Shown here: piece after piece, positions 8,248 to 16,515 of the stretch
Position numbering within the stretch: the first letter of the stretch is position 1
How the letters are laid out: every line of letters starts with the position of its first letter
Notes under the pieces: model-generated
What the model was told of the DNA's origin: nothing
What the model saw: only the letters and a program-made list of their open reading frames with translations
Databases searched by the model: none
Made by a program: the position numbers and the translations under genes
From: Streptomyces sp. CB02058
Lineage (GTDB): Bacteria; Actinomycetota; Actinomycetes; Streptomycetales; Streptomycetaceae
Assembly (NCBI RefSeq): GCF_001905505.1
Contig: NZ_LIPG01000001.1
Span: forward strand, 1,178,001 to 1,242,000
Length of the DNA stretch: 64,000 nt
Direction of reading: 5' to 3'

Positions 8248-8456
8248 CGCCACGGTGCGACGTTAGCCGCAGCGCCGCCCCGCGGACAGGGCCCGGCGGC
8301 CGATCCCGGCCCTGATACGACCCTGATATGCGCCGATACGTGCCACGGGGGCCCGACGCGGACCCCCCGGCCGGAGGAGCCGGGCGCGATGCCACAATGG
8401 CTGTGCTTGTGCCTGCGTTCACAAGCCGACACGCCCCTCCCATCGAAGGTGCCCTC

Positions 8457-8807
8457 GTGGACATCAAGACCGCTTCCGCCCTGCACCGGCTGCGCCTCAT
8501 CTCGCTTCCCGAGGCGCTCTCCTTCCCGGCGCTGCTCATCTTCGGCTCGCTGCTCATGCGGGTCTCGGACATCGACTTCCTGATGCCGCCGCTCGGCGCG
8601 CTGCACGGCCTGCTCTTCACGATCTACGTGGTGTTCCTGCTCGACGTCTGGGTCAAGGCGAAGTGGCCGCTCAAGCGTGTCGCCCTGTTCTTCCTCCTCG
8701 CGGTCGTCCCCTTCGGCGGGCTCTACGGCGAGAAGCTGCTCAAGAAGTACGAGGCCGACGGCGTCATCGCCGCCCGCGCCCGCGCGGAAGGCAAGGTCAA
8801 CGCATGA
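8457..8807 (+). CDS. DUF3817 family small membrane protein
   Basis: A 116-aa integral membrane protein from a GTG preceded by a GAAGG-like ribosome site; the open frame extends further upstream, but that part looks non-coding. The family hallmark [24 protein letters not shown] and three hydrophobic helices are clear (helix 1 [13 protein letters not shown], helix 3 [18 protein letters not shown]). The stop overlaps the ATG of the thiamine-binding protein by 4 bp. A second DUF3817 gene lies 5 kb downstream. Function is unknown; the coupling suggests a link to the small-ligand-binding neighbour. Confidence 0.85.
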   Translation: MDIKTASALHRLRLISLPEALSFPALLIFGSLLMRVSDIDFLMPPLGALHGLLFTIYVVFLLDVWVKAKWPLKRVALFFLLAVVPFGGLYGEKLLKKYEADGVIAARARAEGKVNA

Positions 8808-9097
8808 TCGTCGCCTTCTCCGTCAGCCCGCTGGGCGTCGGTGAGGACGTCGGGGAGTACGTCGCCGACGCCGTCCGCGTCGTCCGCGAGTCCGGGCTGC
8901 CCAACCGTACGGACGCGATGTTCACCTCCATCGAGGGCGAGTGGGATGAGGTCATGGCGGTCGTCAAGCGCGCCGTCGCCGCCGTCGAGGCCCGCGCCGG
9001 CCGGGTGTCCCTGGTGCTCAAGGCCGACATCCGGCAGGGCGTGACCGACGGCCTGACCTCCAAGGTCGAGACGGTGGAACGCCACCTGGCGGGCTGA
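8804..9097 (+). CDS. MTH1187/thiamine-binding family protein
   Basis: A 97-aa protein with the ferredoxin-like layout of the MTH1187/YkoF family: [20 protein letters not shown] at the N-terminus, then [19 protein letters not shown] and [11 protein letters not shown]. Family members bind thiamine or related small molecules as multimers and often accompany transporters. The ATG overlaps the DUF3817 stop (ATGA), so the two are made together. A role in thiamine handling is family knowledge; no thiamine biosynthesis gene or TPP riboswitch is visible nearby. Confidence 0.85.
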   Translation: MIVAFSVSPLGVGEDVGEYVADAVRVVRESGLPNRTDAMFTSIEGEWDEVMAVVKRAVAAVEARAGRVSLVLKADIRQGVTDGLTSKVETVERHLAG

Positions 9098-9120
9098 CGC
9101 CCCGTCCGGCCCCCGCCCTA

Positions 9121-9170
9121 CGGACACAGGCCCCCCGCGCCCACCGGCGCCGGGGGCCTTCGCGTGTCCG
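9121..9170 (+). terminator. Hairpin terminator after the DUF3817-MTH1187 pair
   Basis: A GC-rich stem with outer arms CGGACAC/GTGTCCG (9121-9127, 9164-9170) stacked on AGGCCCCC/GGGGGCCT (9128-9135, 9152-9159). There is no U tract, as is usual in Streptomyces. The rest of the gap to 9353 is GC-rich and shows nothing else. Confidence 0.6.
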
Positions 9171-9352
9171 GGCCCCGCCTCCCGGGTCCGGGCGGGTTCC
9201 CGCGTACGCGGCCACGCGCGTCCGGGGGCCTCCCGGGCGCGCGTCCGTCGCGTTCGGGCGAAGAAATGCGCTCGCACGGACCTGCCGGGTCGACAGCTTG
9301 CCGAATCTCCCCTTCTGTGGGCGTACCGGCATATTCGACCGTTGGAGGCGCG

Positions 9353-10660
9353 ATGCCGTCGGACAGACTTGACCACGAGCCGCCCGCGGCCGGGTACCGG
9401 GTGCGCCACGGCGCCCCCCTCCGCACCGGATGGCGCCGAATACGAGCGGTCTCCCCGCTCGCTTTCGCCCCGGTGCCCGCGGGGCTGCTGCTGCTCCTGC
9501 TGGTGCTGCCCGCGCACCGGACGGCCGGGCGTGAGGACGGCGGGGCACTGCTCGTCGCCGACTCCGTGGCGCTGGTCTCCCTCGGCCTCACCGCGCTGCT
9601 CGCCCTGTCCTGGCTGGCCCTGACCGCGTACGCCGCGGCGGTCGCCCGGGACCCGGTCCCCATGACGCCGGAGCCCGGCACCAGGGTCGCCTTCCTCGCC
9701 GCGTACGTCCCCGGCCGGGAGCCCCTCTCGGCCGTCCGGGCCACCCTGGAGGGCGCCGTACGCATGCGGCACCCCGGGCCGCTGGACGTCTGGCTGCTCG
9801 ACGAGGGCGACGACCCGGAGGCCAGGATGCTCTGCGCCGAACTGGGCGTGCACCACTTCACCCGCCTCGGGGTGCCCGAGTGGAACACGCAGGACGGCCC
9901 GCACCGGGCCGGGAGGGAGCACGGCAACCTCAACGCCTGGATCGCCAAGCACGGTGACGCCTACGACTTCACCGCCTCCGTCGACACCGCGCACATCCCG
10001 CTGCCCGGTTTCCTGGAGCGGGCGATGGGCTACTTCCGCGATCCGGACACCGCCTTCGTCGTCGGCCCCTCGGTCCGGGGCGACCAGGACTTCCACGCGC
10101 TGGTCCAGCACGCGGGCAACCGCTACGGGACGCCCGTGCTCGCGGGCCCCGGCAGCGTCGTACGCATCACCGCGCTGCGCCAGGCCGGGGGCTTCCAGGG
10201 TCCGGCCGCCCGGGAGCCGGTCACCGGCTTCGAGATCCACCGCCACCGCAACCCGCTGACCGGACGCCACTGGCGCTCCGTCCACACCCCGGACGTCCCG
10301 GCCGTCGGGCAGGACGCCGGACCTCTGGAGGACCGCTCCGGGGGAGCGCTGCTGCGGCGGTACGGGACGGCGCTGTTCCGGGTGCCGCCCGGCCGGCTCC
10401 TCAGCTACACGCTGGTGCTCGTCCACCGGCCCGTGGCGGCCGTCACCTGGCTGCTCGCCGTGCTGAGCTGTCTGTCGGCCGCCGTCCACCCGGCCGCCCG
10501 CCCCTGGGCGGTGACCGCGCTGGTGATCGTCCTCGCGCCGGCCGCCGCGCGTTCCTTCGCGCTGCCCCGTGCACGCCGCGTCGCGAAGGGCCGGGCCCCC
10601 GTGGTCCGTCCCGTCCAGGACACGGATCACGCGCTCGCCGGACCCGCCGGCGGGAGCTGA
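9353..10660 (+). CDS. Membrane glycosyltransferase family 2-like protein (cellulose synthase-like), motifs degenerate
   Basis: A 435-aa protein; the ATG has GGAGG eight bases upstream. Two N-terminal helices (about 34-50 and 62-85) and two C-terminal helices frame a GT-A-like domain (about 100-330). The first nucleotide-sugar motif is recognisable (VWLLDEGDDPEAR), as is the central region ASVDTAHIPLPGFLERAM where BcsA-type enzymes have DxD. Here that site reads D-T-A, the TED motif is replaced by TGFE and only RRYG stands where QxxRW is expected. It may be a divergent or inactive transferase. It is convergent with the ArsR gene with a 5-bp gap. Confidence 0.7.
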   Translation: MPSDRLDHEPPAAGYRVRHGAPLRTGWRRIRAVSPLAFAPVPAGLLLLLLVLPAHRTAGREDGGALLVADSVALVSLGLTALLALSWLALTAYAAAVARDPVPMTPEPGTRVAFLAAYVPGREPLSAVRATLEGAVRMRHPGPLDVWLLDEGDDPEARMLCAELGVHHFTRLGVPEWNTQDGPHRAGREHGNLNAWIAKHGDAYDFTASVDTAHIPLPGFLERAMGYFRDPDTAFVVGPSVRGDQDFHALVQHAGNRYGTPVLAGPGSVVRITALRQAGGFQGPAAREPVTGFEIHRHRNPLTGRHWRSVHTPDVPAVGQDAGPLEDRSGGALLRRYGTALFRVPPGRLLSYTLVLVHRPVAAVTWLLAVLSCLSAAVHPAARPWAVTALVIVLAPAAARSFALPRARRVAKGRAPVVRPVQDTDHALAGPAGGS

Positions 10661-10665
10661 GCCGC

Positions 10666-11652
10666 TCAGGTCTCCTGCGCCGCCAGGGCGATGCCCAGCG
10701 GTGTGCGCTCGTACAGCACCTGGTGCCCGTAACGCCGGGAGGTGAGCAGGCCCGCCCCGCGCAGCGCCGAGAGGTGCGCCGACACGGAGGACGGGGCGAG
10801 CGAGAGCAGATGCGCGAGCGTGCTCGTCCCGGCCGGTTCCGCGAGCGCGCACAGCACATCGGCACGGGCCCGCCCCAGCAGCCTGGCCAGCGCGTCGGGC
10901 GTACGGTCGGCGGACCGCGCCCAGAGCCCGCCGATGCCCCGCGCGGGGTAGATCACCGCGGGCTGCCAGGGAGCCTCGTAGCCGCCCACGACATCCGGCC
11001 ATACGAAGGCGCTGGGCATCAGCACGAGCCCCTGGCCGCCCAGCGTCCGGCTGTGGTTCCCCCGGGTGCCCACCACGGTCAGGGTCGAGCCGGCCCAGTG
11101 CAGTTGCGGGCTGATCTCGCCGAGCAGCCGTTCGAAGCCCACCTCGGCGAGGCGGCGCGAGTGGTACGCGACATCCGCCTCCAGCAGCGCGCGCAGCCGG
11201 GGCCAGTGCGGCTCGATCATCACCTGCCAGGCGCGCTCCAGCAGGTCCGCCAGCTCCTGGACCGTCCGTGCCGGGTCGGCCAGCATCCGCCGCCCGGCGG
11301 GGGAGTGGGGGCCGCCCGGGGTGTCGGCGAGGGCGAGCGCCATGTCGTCGCGGGCGGTCGCTGGGTCCGTCGCGCGCAGGGCCGCGATCTCCTCGGCGAA
11401 GGTGGCGAGCGGCCCCAGCGGAGGCGGGCAGATGAAGTCGGGGTTGTGGCCGCCGTCCGGCATCAGCGCCCACAGCGGCCGGAGGTCCAGCCCGGCGGCG
11501 TCCTGCGCGATGCGCCGCAGCCAGGGCAGGTGGTAGCCGTGCCGTCCGGGGCGGTTCAGGGTGCGCACCGCCTCCTGCGTCTCCCAGAGCGGCGAGAGCG
11601 CGAAGCGGCAGCGGAGCAGATCACGCTCCTCGAAGTGCAGATGGAACGGCAT
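10666..11652 (-). CDS. ArsR-type winged-helix regulator with N-terminal DUF5937-like domain
   Basis: A 328-aa regulator. The start (MPFHLHFEERDLLRCRFA) fits the DUF5937-type N-terminal region, about 1-240, which is long for ArsR. The C-terminal 70 residues are a winged helix: ADVLCALAEPAGTSTLAHLL, then LAPSSVSAHLSALRGAGLL and RYGHQVLYERT. There is no ArsR metal-binding Cys motif, so another ligand is likely. It is divergent from an MFS exporter across a 69-bp gap that contains a perfect inverted repeat. The most economical model is repression of the exporter and of itself, with the N-terminal domain binding the drug-like inducer. Confidence 0.85.
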   Translation of the reverse strand: MPFHLHFEERDLLRCRFALSPLWETQEAVRTLNRPGRHGYHLPWLRRIAQDAAGLDLRPLWALMPDGGHNPDFICPPPLGPLATFAEEIAALRATDPATARDDMALALADTPGGPHSPAGRRMLADPARTVQELADLLERAWQVMIEPHWPRLRALLEADVAYHSRRLAEVGFERLLGEISPQLHWAGSTLTVVGTRGNHSRTLGGQGLVLMPSAFVWPDVVGGYEAPWQPAVIYPARGIGGLWARSADRTPDALARLLGRARADVLCALAEPAGTSTLAHLLSLAPSSVSAHLSALRGAGLLTSRRYGHQVLYERTPLGIALAAQET

Positions 11653-11662
11653 GGGCCACCCA

Positions 11663-11684
11663 ACTTTCGGCGTCAGACGAAAGT
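11663..11684. promoter_or_regulatory. Inverted repeat between the ArsR and MFS genes
   Basis: Perfect 7-bp arms ACTTTCG (11663-11669) and CGAAAGT (11678-11684) with an 8-bp spacer, ending 37 bp before the MFS start and beginning 11 bp before the regulator start. Geometry and place fit an operator for the adjacent winged-helix protein. Confidence 0.65.
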
Positions 11685-11721
11685 CTACGGGCGAACCCGC
11701 CCGAGCCCCCAAGCTGCGTCC

Positions 11722-13071
11722 ATGCCGAGCGACAGCACCACCACGGCGGGCACACCCCGCGACCCGTCCGCCGCCGAGGGACCGTCCCCGGCCCTGCCTC
11801 CGGAGCGTGCCTCCTCCGACCCGGGCCACGCTCCGGAGGCAGCTCCACGGCCCGGCGGCCCCGGGGGATACCGCGCGGTCTTCGCCGTACGGGAGTTCAG
11901 GGCGGTCTTCGCCGCCCATCTGCTCTCCCTCCTCGGCGTCGTGGTCAGCGAACTGGCGCTCACCGTGCTCGTCTACGACCTCACGGGCTCGCCCCTGCTC
12001 TCCGCCCTCACCTTCGCGCTCGGCTTCCTGCCGTACATCGTCGGCGGCACGCTCTTCGCCGGGGTCGCCGACCGCTACCCCGCCCGTCGCGTCCTGGTCA
12101 CCTGCGACCTGGTCTGCGCCGGCTGCGTCGCCGTGATGGTGTTTCCCGCGACACCCGTCTGGGGGCTCCTCGTGCTGCGCTGCGTGGTGGCCGCCGTGGC
12201 GCCCGTCTTCACCGGGACGCGGACGGCCGCCCTCGCCGACATCCTCGGCGAGGGCGATCTCTACGTCCTCGGGCGCTCGCTGCTGCGCCTCGTCTCGCAG
12301 AGCGCCCTGCTCGTCGGCTTCGGGGCCGGCGGGGTGCTGCTCGCCGCGCTGTCCCCGCGCGGGGCGATCACGGTCACCGTGCTCACCTTCCTCTGCTCGG
12401 CCGCGCTGCTGCGCCTGGGCACCCTGGACCGGCCCGCCCGCACCACCGGGGGCGGCGCGCTGCTCGGGGAGTCGCTCGCCGGGGCCCGCGCCGTCCTGGG
12501 GGACCGGCGCGTCCGGGGGCTGCTGCTCCTGTTCTGGGTGCCCGCCTTCTTCGTGGTCGCCCCGGAGGCGCTCGCCGCCCCGTACGCGGACGCGATCGGC
12601 GCGGGCCCGGCCGCGCTCGGGCTGCTGATGTGCGCGATGGCCGTCGGGCACATCGGCGCCGAACTGTACGTGGGCACGGCCCTCGGCCCCCGCGCCCGCT
12701 CCCGGATCGTCCTGCCGGTGGCCGCCCTCGGGCTGCTGCCGCTGGTGCTCTACGCCTTCCGCCCCGGCATGGCCCTGACCGTCGGAGCCCTCGTGCTGGC
12801 CGGGGCCGGTGCGGCGTACGTCATCGGGCTCGACCAGTGGTTCGTCGAGGCGGTGCCCGAGGAGCTGCGGGGCCGGGCCATGACCCTGCTCACCGCCGGT
12901 CTGATGACGGTCCAGGGCCTCGGTATGGCCCTCGCGGGACTGGCCGCGGAATTCCTCCCGGTGCACCAGGTGGTCGCGTACTCGGGGGCGATCGGGACCG
13001 TCTGCACCCTCCTGCTGATCGTGGAGGTGCGTAGAACGCGTGTCCGGTACCGAAGTGCGAGACAGTGCTGA
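11722..13071 (+). CDS. MFS transporter, probable drug or metabolite exporter
   Basis: A 449-aa permease with about 12 hydrophobic helices after a ~45-residue hydrophilic, Pro/Ser-rich N-terminus. The loop 2-3 signature is present as GVADRYPARRVLVTCDLV, the usual MFS GxxxDRxGRR-type motif. The domain arrangement (FAAHLLSLLGVVVSELALTV at helix 1) matches the enterobactin exporter/EntS-like and macrolide-efflux class. It is divergent from the ArsR-type gene and shares its operator, so induction by a transported compound is inferred. The substrate cannot be read from the sequence. Confidence 0.87.
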   Translation: MPSDSTTTAGTPRDPSAAEGPSPALPPERASSDPGHAPEAAPRPGGPGGYRAVFAVREFRAVFAAHLLSLLGVVVSELALTVLVYDLTGSPLLSALTFALGFLPYIVGGTLFAGVADRYPARRVLVTCDLVCAGCVAVMVFPATPVWGLLVLRCVVAAVAPVFTGTRTAALADILGEGDLYVLGRSLLRLVSQSALLVGFGAGGVLLAALSPRGAITVTVLTFLCSAALLRLGTLDRPARTTGGGALLGESLAGARAVLGDRRVRGLLLLFWVPAFFVVAPEALAAPYADAIGAGPAALGLLMCAMAVGHIGAELYVGTALGPRARSRIVLPVAALGLLPLVLYAFRPGMALTVGALVLAGAGAAYVIGLDQWFVEAVPEELRGRAMTLLTAGLMTVQGLGMALAGLAAEFLPVHQVVAYSGAIGTVCTLLLIVEVRRTRVRYRSARQC

Positions 13072-13102
13072 CCGCCATGTGACCAGTGGGTAAGGTCGTC
13101 CC

Positions 13103-13615
13103 GTGCCGAAGCCGCTCAGCCTCCCCTTCGATCCCATCGCCCGCGCCGAGGAACTCTGGCACCGGCGCTGGGGGCCGGTGCCCTCCATGGGCGCGATCAC
13201 CTCGATCATGCGTGCGCAGCAGATCCTGCTGGCCGAGGTGGACGCGGTGGTCAAACCGTACGGACTGACCTTCGCCCGCTACGAGGCGCTCGTCCTGCTC
13301 ACCTTCTCGCAGGCCGGTGAGCTGCCGATGTCCAAGATCGGCGAGCGTCTGATGGTGCACCCCACCTCCGTGACGAACACCGTGGACCGACTCGTGCGCT
13401 CGGGGCTGGTCGACAAGCGCCCCAACCCCAACGACGGGCGCGGGACGCTCGCCTCCATCACGGACAAGGGCCGCGAGGTCGTCGAGGCGGCCAGCCAGGA
13501 CCTCATGGCGATGGACTTCGGGCTCGGGGTGTACGACGACGAGGAGTGCGCCGAGATCTTCGCGATGCTCCGGCCGCTGCGGGTGGCGGCCCAGGACTTC
13601 GACGACAAGCCCTGA
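13103..13615 (+). CDS. MarR-family transcriptional regulator
   Basis: A 170-aa winged-helix protein from a GTG start. The helices LTFARYEALVLLTFSQAG, LPMSKIGERLMVHPTSVTNT and VDRLVRSGLVDKR, and the wing NPNDGRGTLASITDKG, are the full MarR domain (about 35-145). It lies 31 bp after the MFS gene and upstream of the second DUF3817 gene. It may be co-transcribed with either neighbour. The ligand and targets are unknown. Confidence 0.88.
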   Translation: MPKPLSLPFDPIARAEELWHRRWGPVPSMGAITSIMRAQQILLAEVDAVVKPYGLTFARYEALVLLTFSQAGELPMSKIGERLMVHPTSVTNTVDRLVRSGLVDKRPNPNDGRGTLASITDKGREVVEAASQDLMAMDFGLGVYDDEECAEIFAMLRPLRVAAQDFDDKP

Positions 13616-13704
13616 CGGGCGGAGCGCCGGGCGCGGAGGCGGGCCGTCCGGTGGGGGCCGGGGCGCCGGAAGATCGCTCCGGCCGTCCGGTTAGGCTCGA
13701 TGCC

Positions 13705-14037
13705 ATGAAACGCAGCGTGCTGACCCGCTATCGGGTGATGGCCTACGTCACCGCCGTCATGTTGATGATCCTGTGCGTGTGCATGGTCTTCAAGTACGGA
13801 TTCGACACCGGTGAGGGCCTGACCCTCGTGGTCTCCCAGCTCCACGGTGTCCTCTTCATCATCTACCTGGTCTTCGCCTTCGACCTCGGCTCCAAGGCGA
13901 AGTGGCCGGTCGGAAAGCTGCTCTGGGTGCTGATCTCCGGCACGATCCCGACGGCCGCGTTCTTCGTCGAGCGCAAGGTCGTCCGCGAGGTCGAGCCGCT
14001 GATCGCCGACGCCGGCCCGCAGGCCGTCAAGGTCTGA
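13705..14037 (+). CDS. DUF3817 family small membrane protein (second copy)
   Basis: A 110-aa membrane protein with the family core SQLHGVLFIIYLVFAFDLGSKAKWPVGK and three helices. It is the paralogue of the protein encoded 5 kb upstream; both keep the LHG(V/L)LF-IY and (V/S)KAKWP signatures. Unlike the first copy it has no thiamine-binding partner gene and instead follows a MarR gene by 89 bp. Function is unknown. Confidence 0.85.
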   Translation: MKRSVLTRYRVMAYVTAVMLMILCVCMVFKYGFDTGEGLTLVVSQLHGVLFIIYLVFAFDLGSKAKWPVGKLLWVLISGTIPTAAFFVERKVVREVEPLIADAGPQAVKV

Positions 14038-14072
14038 TCCCCGGGCCGCCGAGGCCCGGTCCGCACGACCCG

Positions 14073-14102
14073 AACCGCCCCCCGCCTCGCGCCGGGCGGT
14101 TT
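14073..14102 (+). terminator. Hairpin terminator upstream of icmA
   Basis: Inverted repeat AACCGCCC ... GGGCGGTT with a C-rich loop, directly before the icmA operator; it would insulate icmA from the DUF3817 transcript. Confidence 0.6.
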
Positions 14103-14111
14103 GCCATCGAC

Positions 14112-14135
14112 ATTTACTAGGACGTCCTAGTAAAT
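14112..14135. promoter_or_regulatory. Perfect 24-bp palindrome (operator) in front of icmA
   Basis: A contiguous perfect palindrome; the left half reads ATTTACTAGGAC and the right half is its exact reverse complement. It ends 7 bp before the icmA ATG, so a bound protein would block transcription or initiation. The AT-rich arms stand out against the GC-rich surroundings. Size and symmetry fit a TetR-type repressor dimer. The nearby TetR gene at 15858-16493 has a different palindrome at its own start, so the cognate regulator is uncertain. Confidence 0.75.
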
Positions 14136-14142
14136 TTGAACC

Positions 14143-15843
14143 ATGGACGCATCAGCGATCGAGGAAGGCCGCCGTCGCTGGCAGGCCCGCTACGACAAGG
14201 CCCGCAAGCGCGACGCGGACTTCACCACGCTCTCCGGGGACCCGGTGGAGCCGGCGTACGGGCCCCGCCCCGGTGACACGTACGAAGGCTTCGAACGGAT
14301 CGGCTGGCCGGGCGAGTACCCCTTCACCCGGGGACTCCACCCCACCGGCTACCGGGGCCGCACCTGGACCATCCGCCAGTTCGCCGGCTTCGGCAACGCC
14401 GAGCAGACCAACGAGCGGTACAAGACCATCCTGGCCAACGGCGGCGGCGGGCTCAGCGTCGCCTTCGACATGCCGACGCTGATGGGCCGGGACTCCGACG
14501 ACGGCCGTGCGCTCGGCGAGGTCGGGCACTGCGGGGTCGCCATCGACTCCGCGGCCGACATGGAGGTCCTGTTCCGGGACATCCCGCTCGGCGACGTCAC
14601 CACGTCGATGACGATCAGCGGGCCCGCCGTCCCCGTCTTCTGCATGTACCTGGTCGCAGCCGAGCGCCAGGGCGTCGATCCCGCGCTGCTCAACGGCACG
14701 CTCCAGACCGACATCTTCAAGGAGTACATCGCGCAGAAGGAGTGGCTCTTCCAGCCCGAGCCGCATCTGCGCCTCATCGGCGACCTGATGGAGCACTGCG
14801 CCCGCGACATCCCCGCCTACAAGCCGCTCTCCGTCTCCGGGTACCACATCCGTGAGGCCGGGGCCACGGCCGCGCAGGAGCTCGCGTACACCCTCGCCGA
14901 CGGCTTCGGCTACGTGGAGCTCGGCCTCTCCCGGGGCCTGGACGTCGACACCTTCGCCCCCGGGCTCTCCTTCTTCTTCGACGCGCACCTCGACTTCTTC
15001 GAGGAGATCGCCAAATTCCGCGCGGCCCGGCGCATCTGGGCCCGCTGGATGAAGGAGACCTACGGTGCGAGGACCGACAAGGCGCAGTGGCTCCGCTTCC
15101 ACACCCAGACCGCCGGAGTCTCGCTCACCGCCCAGCAGCCGTACAACAACGTCGTACGCACCGCTGTCGAGGCCCTGTCCGCCGTCCTCGGCGGGACCAA
15201 CTCCCTGCACACCAACGCCCTGGACGAGACGCTGGCCCTGCCGTCCGAGCAGGCCGCCGAGATCGCCCTGCGCACCCAGCAGGTGCTGATGGAGGAGACC
15301 GGCGTCGCCAACGTCGCCGACCCGCTGGGCGGTTCGTGGTACGTCGAGCAGCTCACCGACCGCATCGAGGCCGACGCCGAGAAGATCTTCGAGCAGATCA
15401 GGGAGCGGGGCACCCGGGCGCATCCGGACGGCAGGCACCCCATCGGGCCGATGACCTCGGGCATCCTGCGCGGCATCGAGGACGGCTGGTTCACCGGTGA
15501 GATCGCCGAGTCGGCGTTCCGGTACCAGCAGGCGCTGGAGAAGGACGAGAAGCGGGTCGTCGGCGTCAACGTCCACCACGGCTCCGTCACCGGCGACCTG
15601 GAGATCCTGCGCGTCAGCCACGAGGTCGAGCGGGAGCAGGTGCGCGCCCTCGCCGAGCGCAAGCAGGGCAGGGACGACGCGAAGGTGCGCGGCGCGCTCG
15701 GCGCGATGCTGGCCGCCGCCCGTGACGGCTCGAACATGATTGCCCCGATGCTCGACGCCGTACGCGCCGAGGCGACCCTCGGTGAGATCTGCGGGGTCCT
15801 GCGCGACGAGTGGGGCGTCTACACGGAGCCGCCCGGCTTCTGA
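14143..15843 (+). CDS. icmA: Isobutyryl-CoA mutase large subunit
   Basis: A 566-aa catalytic TIM-barrel subunit of a B12-dependent acyl-CoA mutase, without the C-terminal cobalamin-binding domain, which IcmB supplies from another locus. It interconverts isobutyryl-CoA and n-butyryl-CoA in valine and fatty acid metabolism and so feeds polyketide precursors. Specificity residues can be read directly. Phe80 (TIRQF) stands where methylmalonyl-CoA mutases have Tyr89. Gln198 (YIAQKEW) replaces the Arg207 that binds the methylmalonyl carboxylate. Both match the known ICM pattern, as does the length. The family region HNNxxRT appears as PYNNVVRTAVEAL. The start is 7 bp from a 24-bp palindrome. Confidence 0.95.
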   Translation: MDASAIEEGRRRWQARYDKARKRDADFTTLSGDPVEPAYGPRPGDTYEGFERIGWPGEYPFTRGLHPTGYRGRTWTIRQFAGFGNAEQTNERYKTILANGGGGLSVAFDMPTLMGRDSDDGRALGEVGHCGVAIDSAADMEVLFRDIPLGDVTTSMTISGPAVPVFCMYLVAAERQGVDPALLNGTLQTDIFKEYIAQKEWLFQPEPHLRLIGDLMEHCARDIPAYKPLSVSGYHIREAGATAAQELAYTLADGFGYVELGLSRGLDVDTFAPGLSFFFDAHLDFFEEIAKFRAARRIWARWMKETYGARTDKAQWLRFHTQTAGVSLTAQQPYNNVVRTAVEALSAVLGGTNSLHTNALDETLALPSEQAAEIALRTQQVLMEETGVANVADPLGGSWYVEQLTDRIEADAEKIFEQIRERGTRAHPDGRHPIGPMTSGILRGIEDGWFTGEIAESAFRYQQALEKDEKRVVGVNVHHGSVTGDLEILRVSHEVEREQVRALAERKQGRDDAKVRGALGAMLAAARDGSNMIAPMLDAVRAEATLGEICGVLRDEWGVYTEPPGF

Positions 15844-15857
15844 GGGACGGGCGGCGG

Positions 15858-16493
15858 TCAGTCCTCCGGCGAGGAGGCCGCCCCCAGTCCGGAGAGCAGC
15901 AGCAGGGTGAAGCGCTGGGCCCAGTCGGCGTCGACGGGCTCGGCGCTCACCAGCGCGCGGTGCACCACCGCGCCCGCGATCACGTCGAAGATCAGGTCGA
16001 CGGTGCGGGCCGCCACCTCGGGGTCCGGCTCGACGGGGAGCTCGCCGCGCTCCTGCGCGCGCTCCCGGCCCTGGAGCACGAGACGCTTCTGCCGGGCCAC
16101 GATCGAATTGCGTATCCGGTCCCGCAGCGCCTCGTCGCGCGTGGACTCGGCGACGACCGCCATCAGCGCCGTCTTCGTCTCCGGCCGCTCCAGCAGCGCC
16201 GCGAACTGCAGCACCACGGCCTCCACATCGGCCCCCAGGCTCCCCAGATCGGGAAGCTCCAGCTCGTCGAAGAGCACCGCGACCGCGTCCACGACCAGCT
16301 CGTTCTTGCCCGCCCAGCGGCGGTAGAGCGTCGTCTTGGCGACCCCCGCCCGCGTCGCCACATCACCCATCGTCAGCTTCGACCAGCCGAGGTCGACCAG
16401 TGACGCACGGGTCGCCTCCAGGATCGCGGCGTCGGCCTCGGCGCTGCGAGGACGTCCGGATCGGGCTGGTTCGGTAGGACTGCGGCTCAGCAT
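15858..16493 (-). CDS. TetR-family transcriptional regulator
   Basis: A 211-aa repressor. The N-terminal helix-turn-helix is typical: AILEATRASLVDLGWSKLTMGDVATRAGVAKTTLYRRWAGKNEL (residues ~23-66, shown here as overall layout), with LYRRW in the recognition helix. The C-terminal ligand domain is helical and typical of the class with TetR_C_16-like architecture. The gene is convergent with icmA (14-bp gap) and has its own palindrome 11 bp upstream of the ATG. Regulation of icmA is a natural guess but the two operators differ in sequence. Confidence 0.88.
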   Translation of the reverse strand: MLSRSPTEPARSGRPRSAEADAAILEATRASLVDLGWSKLTMGDVATRAGVAKTTLYRRWAGKNELVVDAVAVLFDELELPDLGSLGADVEAVVLQFAALLERPETKTALMAVVAESTRDEALRDRIRNSIVARQKRLVLQGRERAQERGELPVEPDPEVAARTVDLIFDVIAGAVVHRALVSAEPVDADWAQRFTLLLLSGLGAASSPED

Positions 16494-16503
16494 GCGGCGA
16501 CCA

Positions 16504-16515
16504 TACCGGCCGGTA
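16504..16515. promoter_or_regulatory. Palindrome TACCGGCCGGTA upstream of the TetR gene
   Basis: A perfect 12-bp palindrome 11 bp upstream of the start codon, the usual place for TetR autorepression. Flanking bases add no further symmetry. Confidence 0.6.

Noticed and set aside
10666..13254. 862-residue frame fusing the ArsR-type regulator with ~530 upstream residues
   Set aside because: The upstream part lies antisense to the MFS gene and has no recognisable domain; the ATG at 11652 gives a complete regulator.
14143..15843. Methylmalonyl-CoA mutase annotation
   Set aside because: Phe80 and Gln198 replace the Tyr and Arg needed for methylmalonyl-CoA, and no cobalamin domain or mutB-type partner is present.
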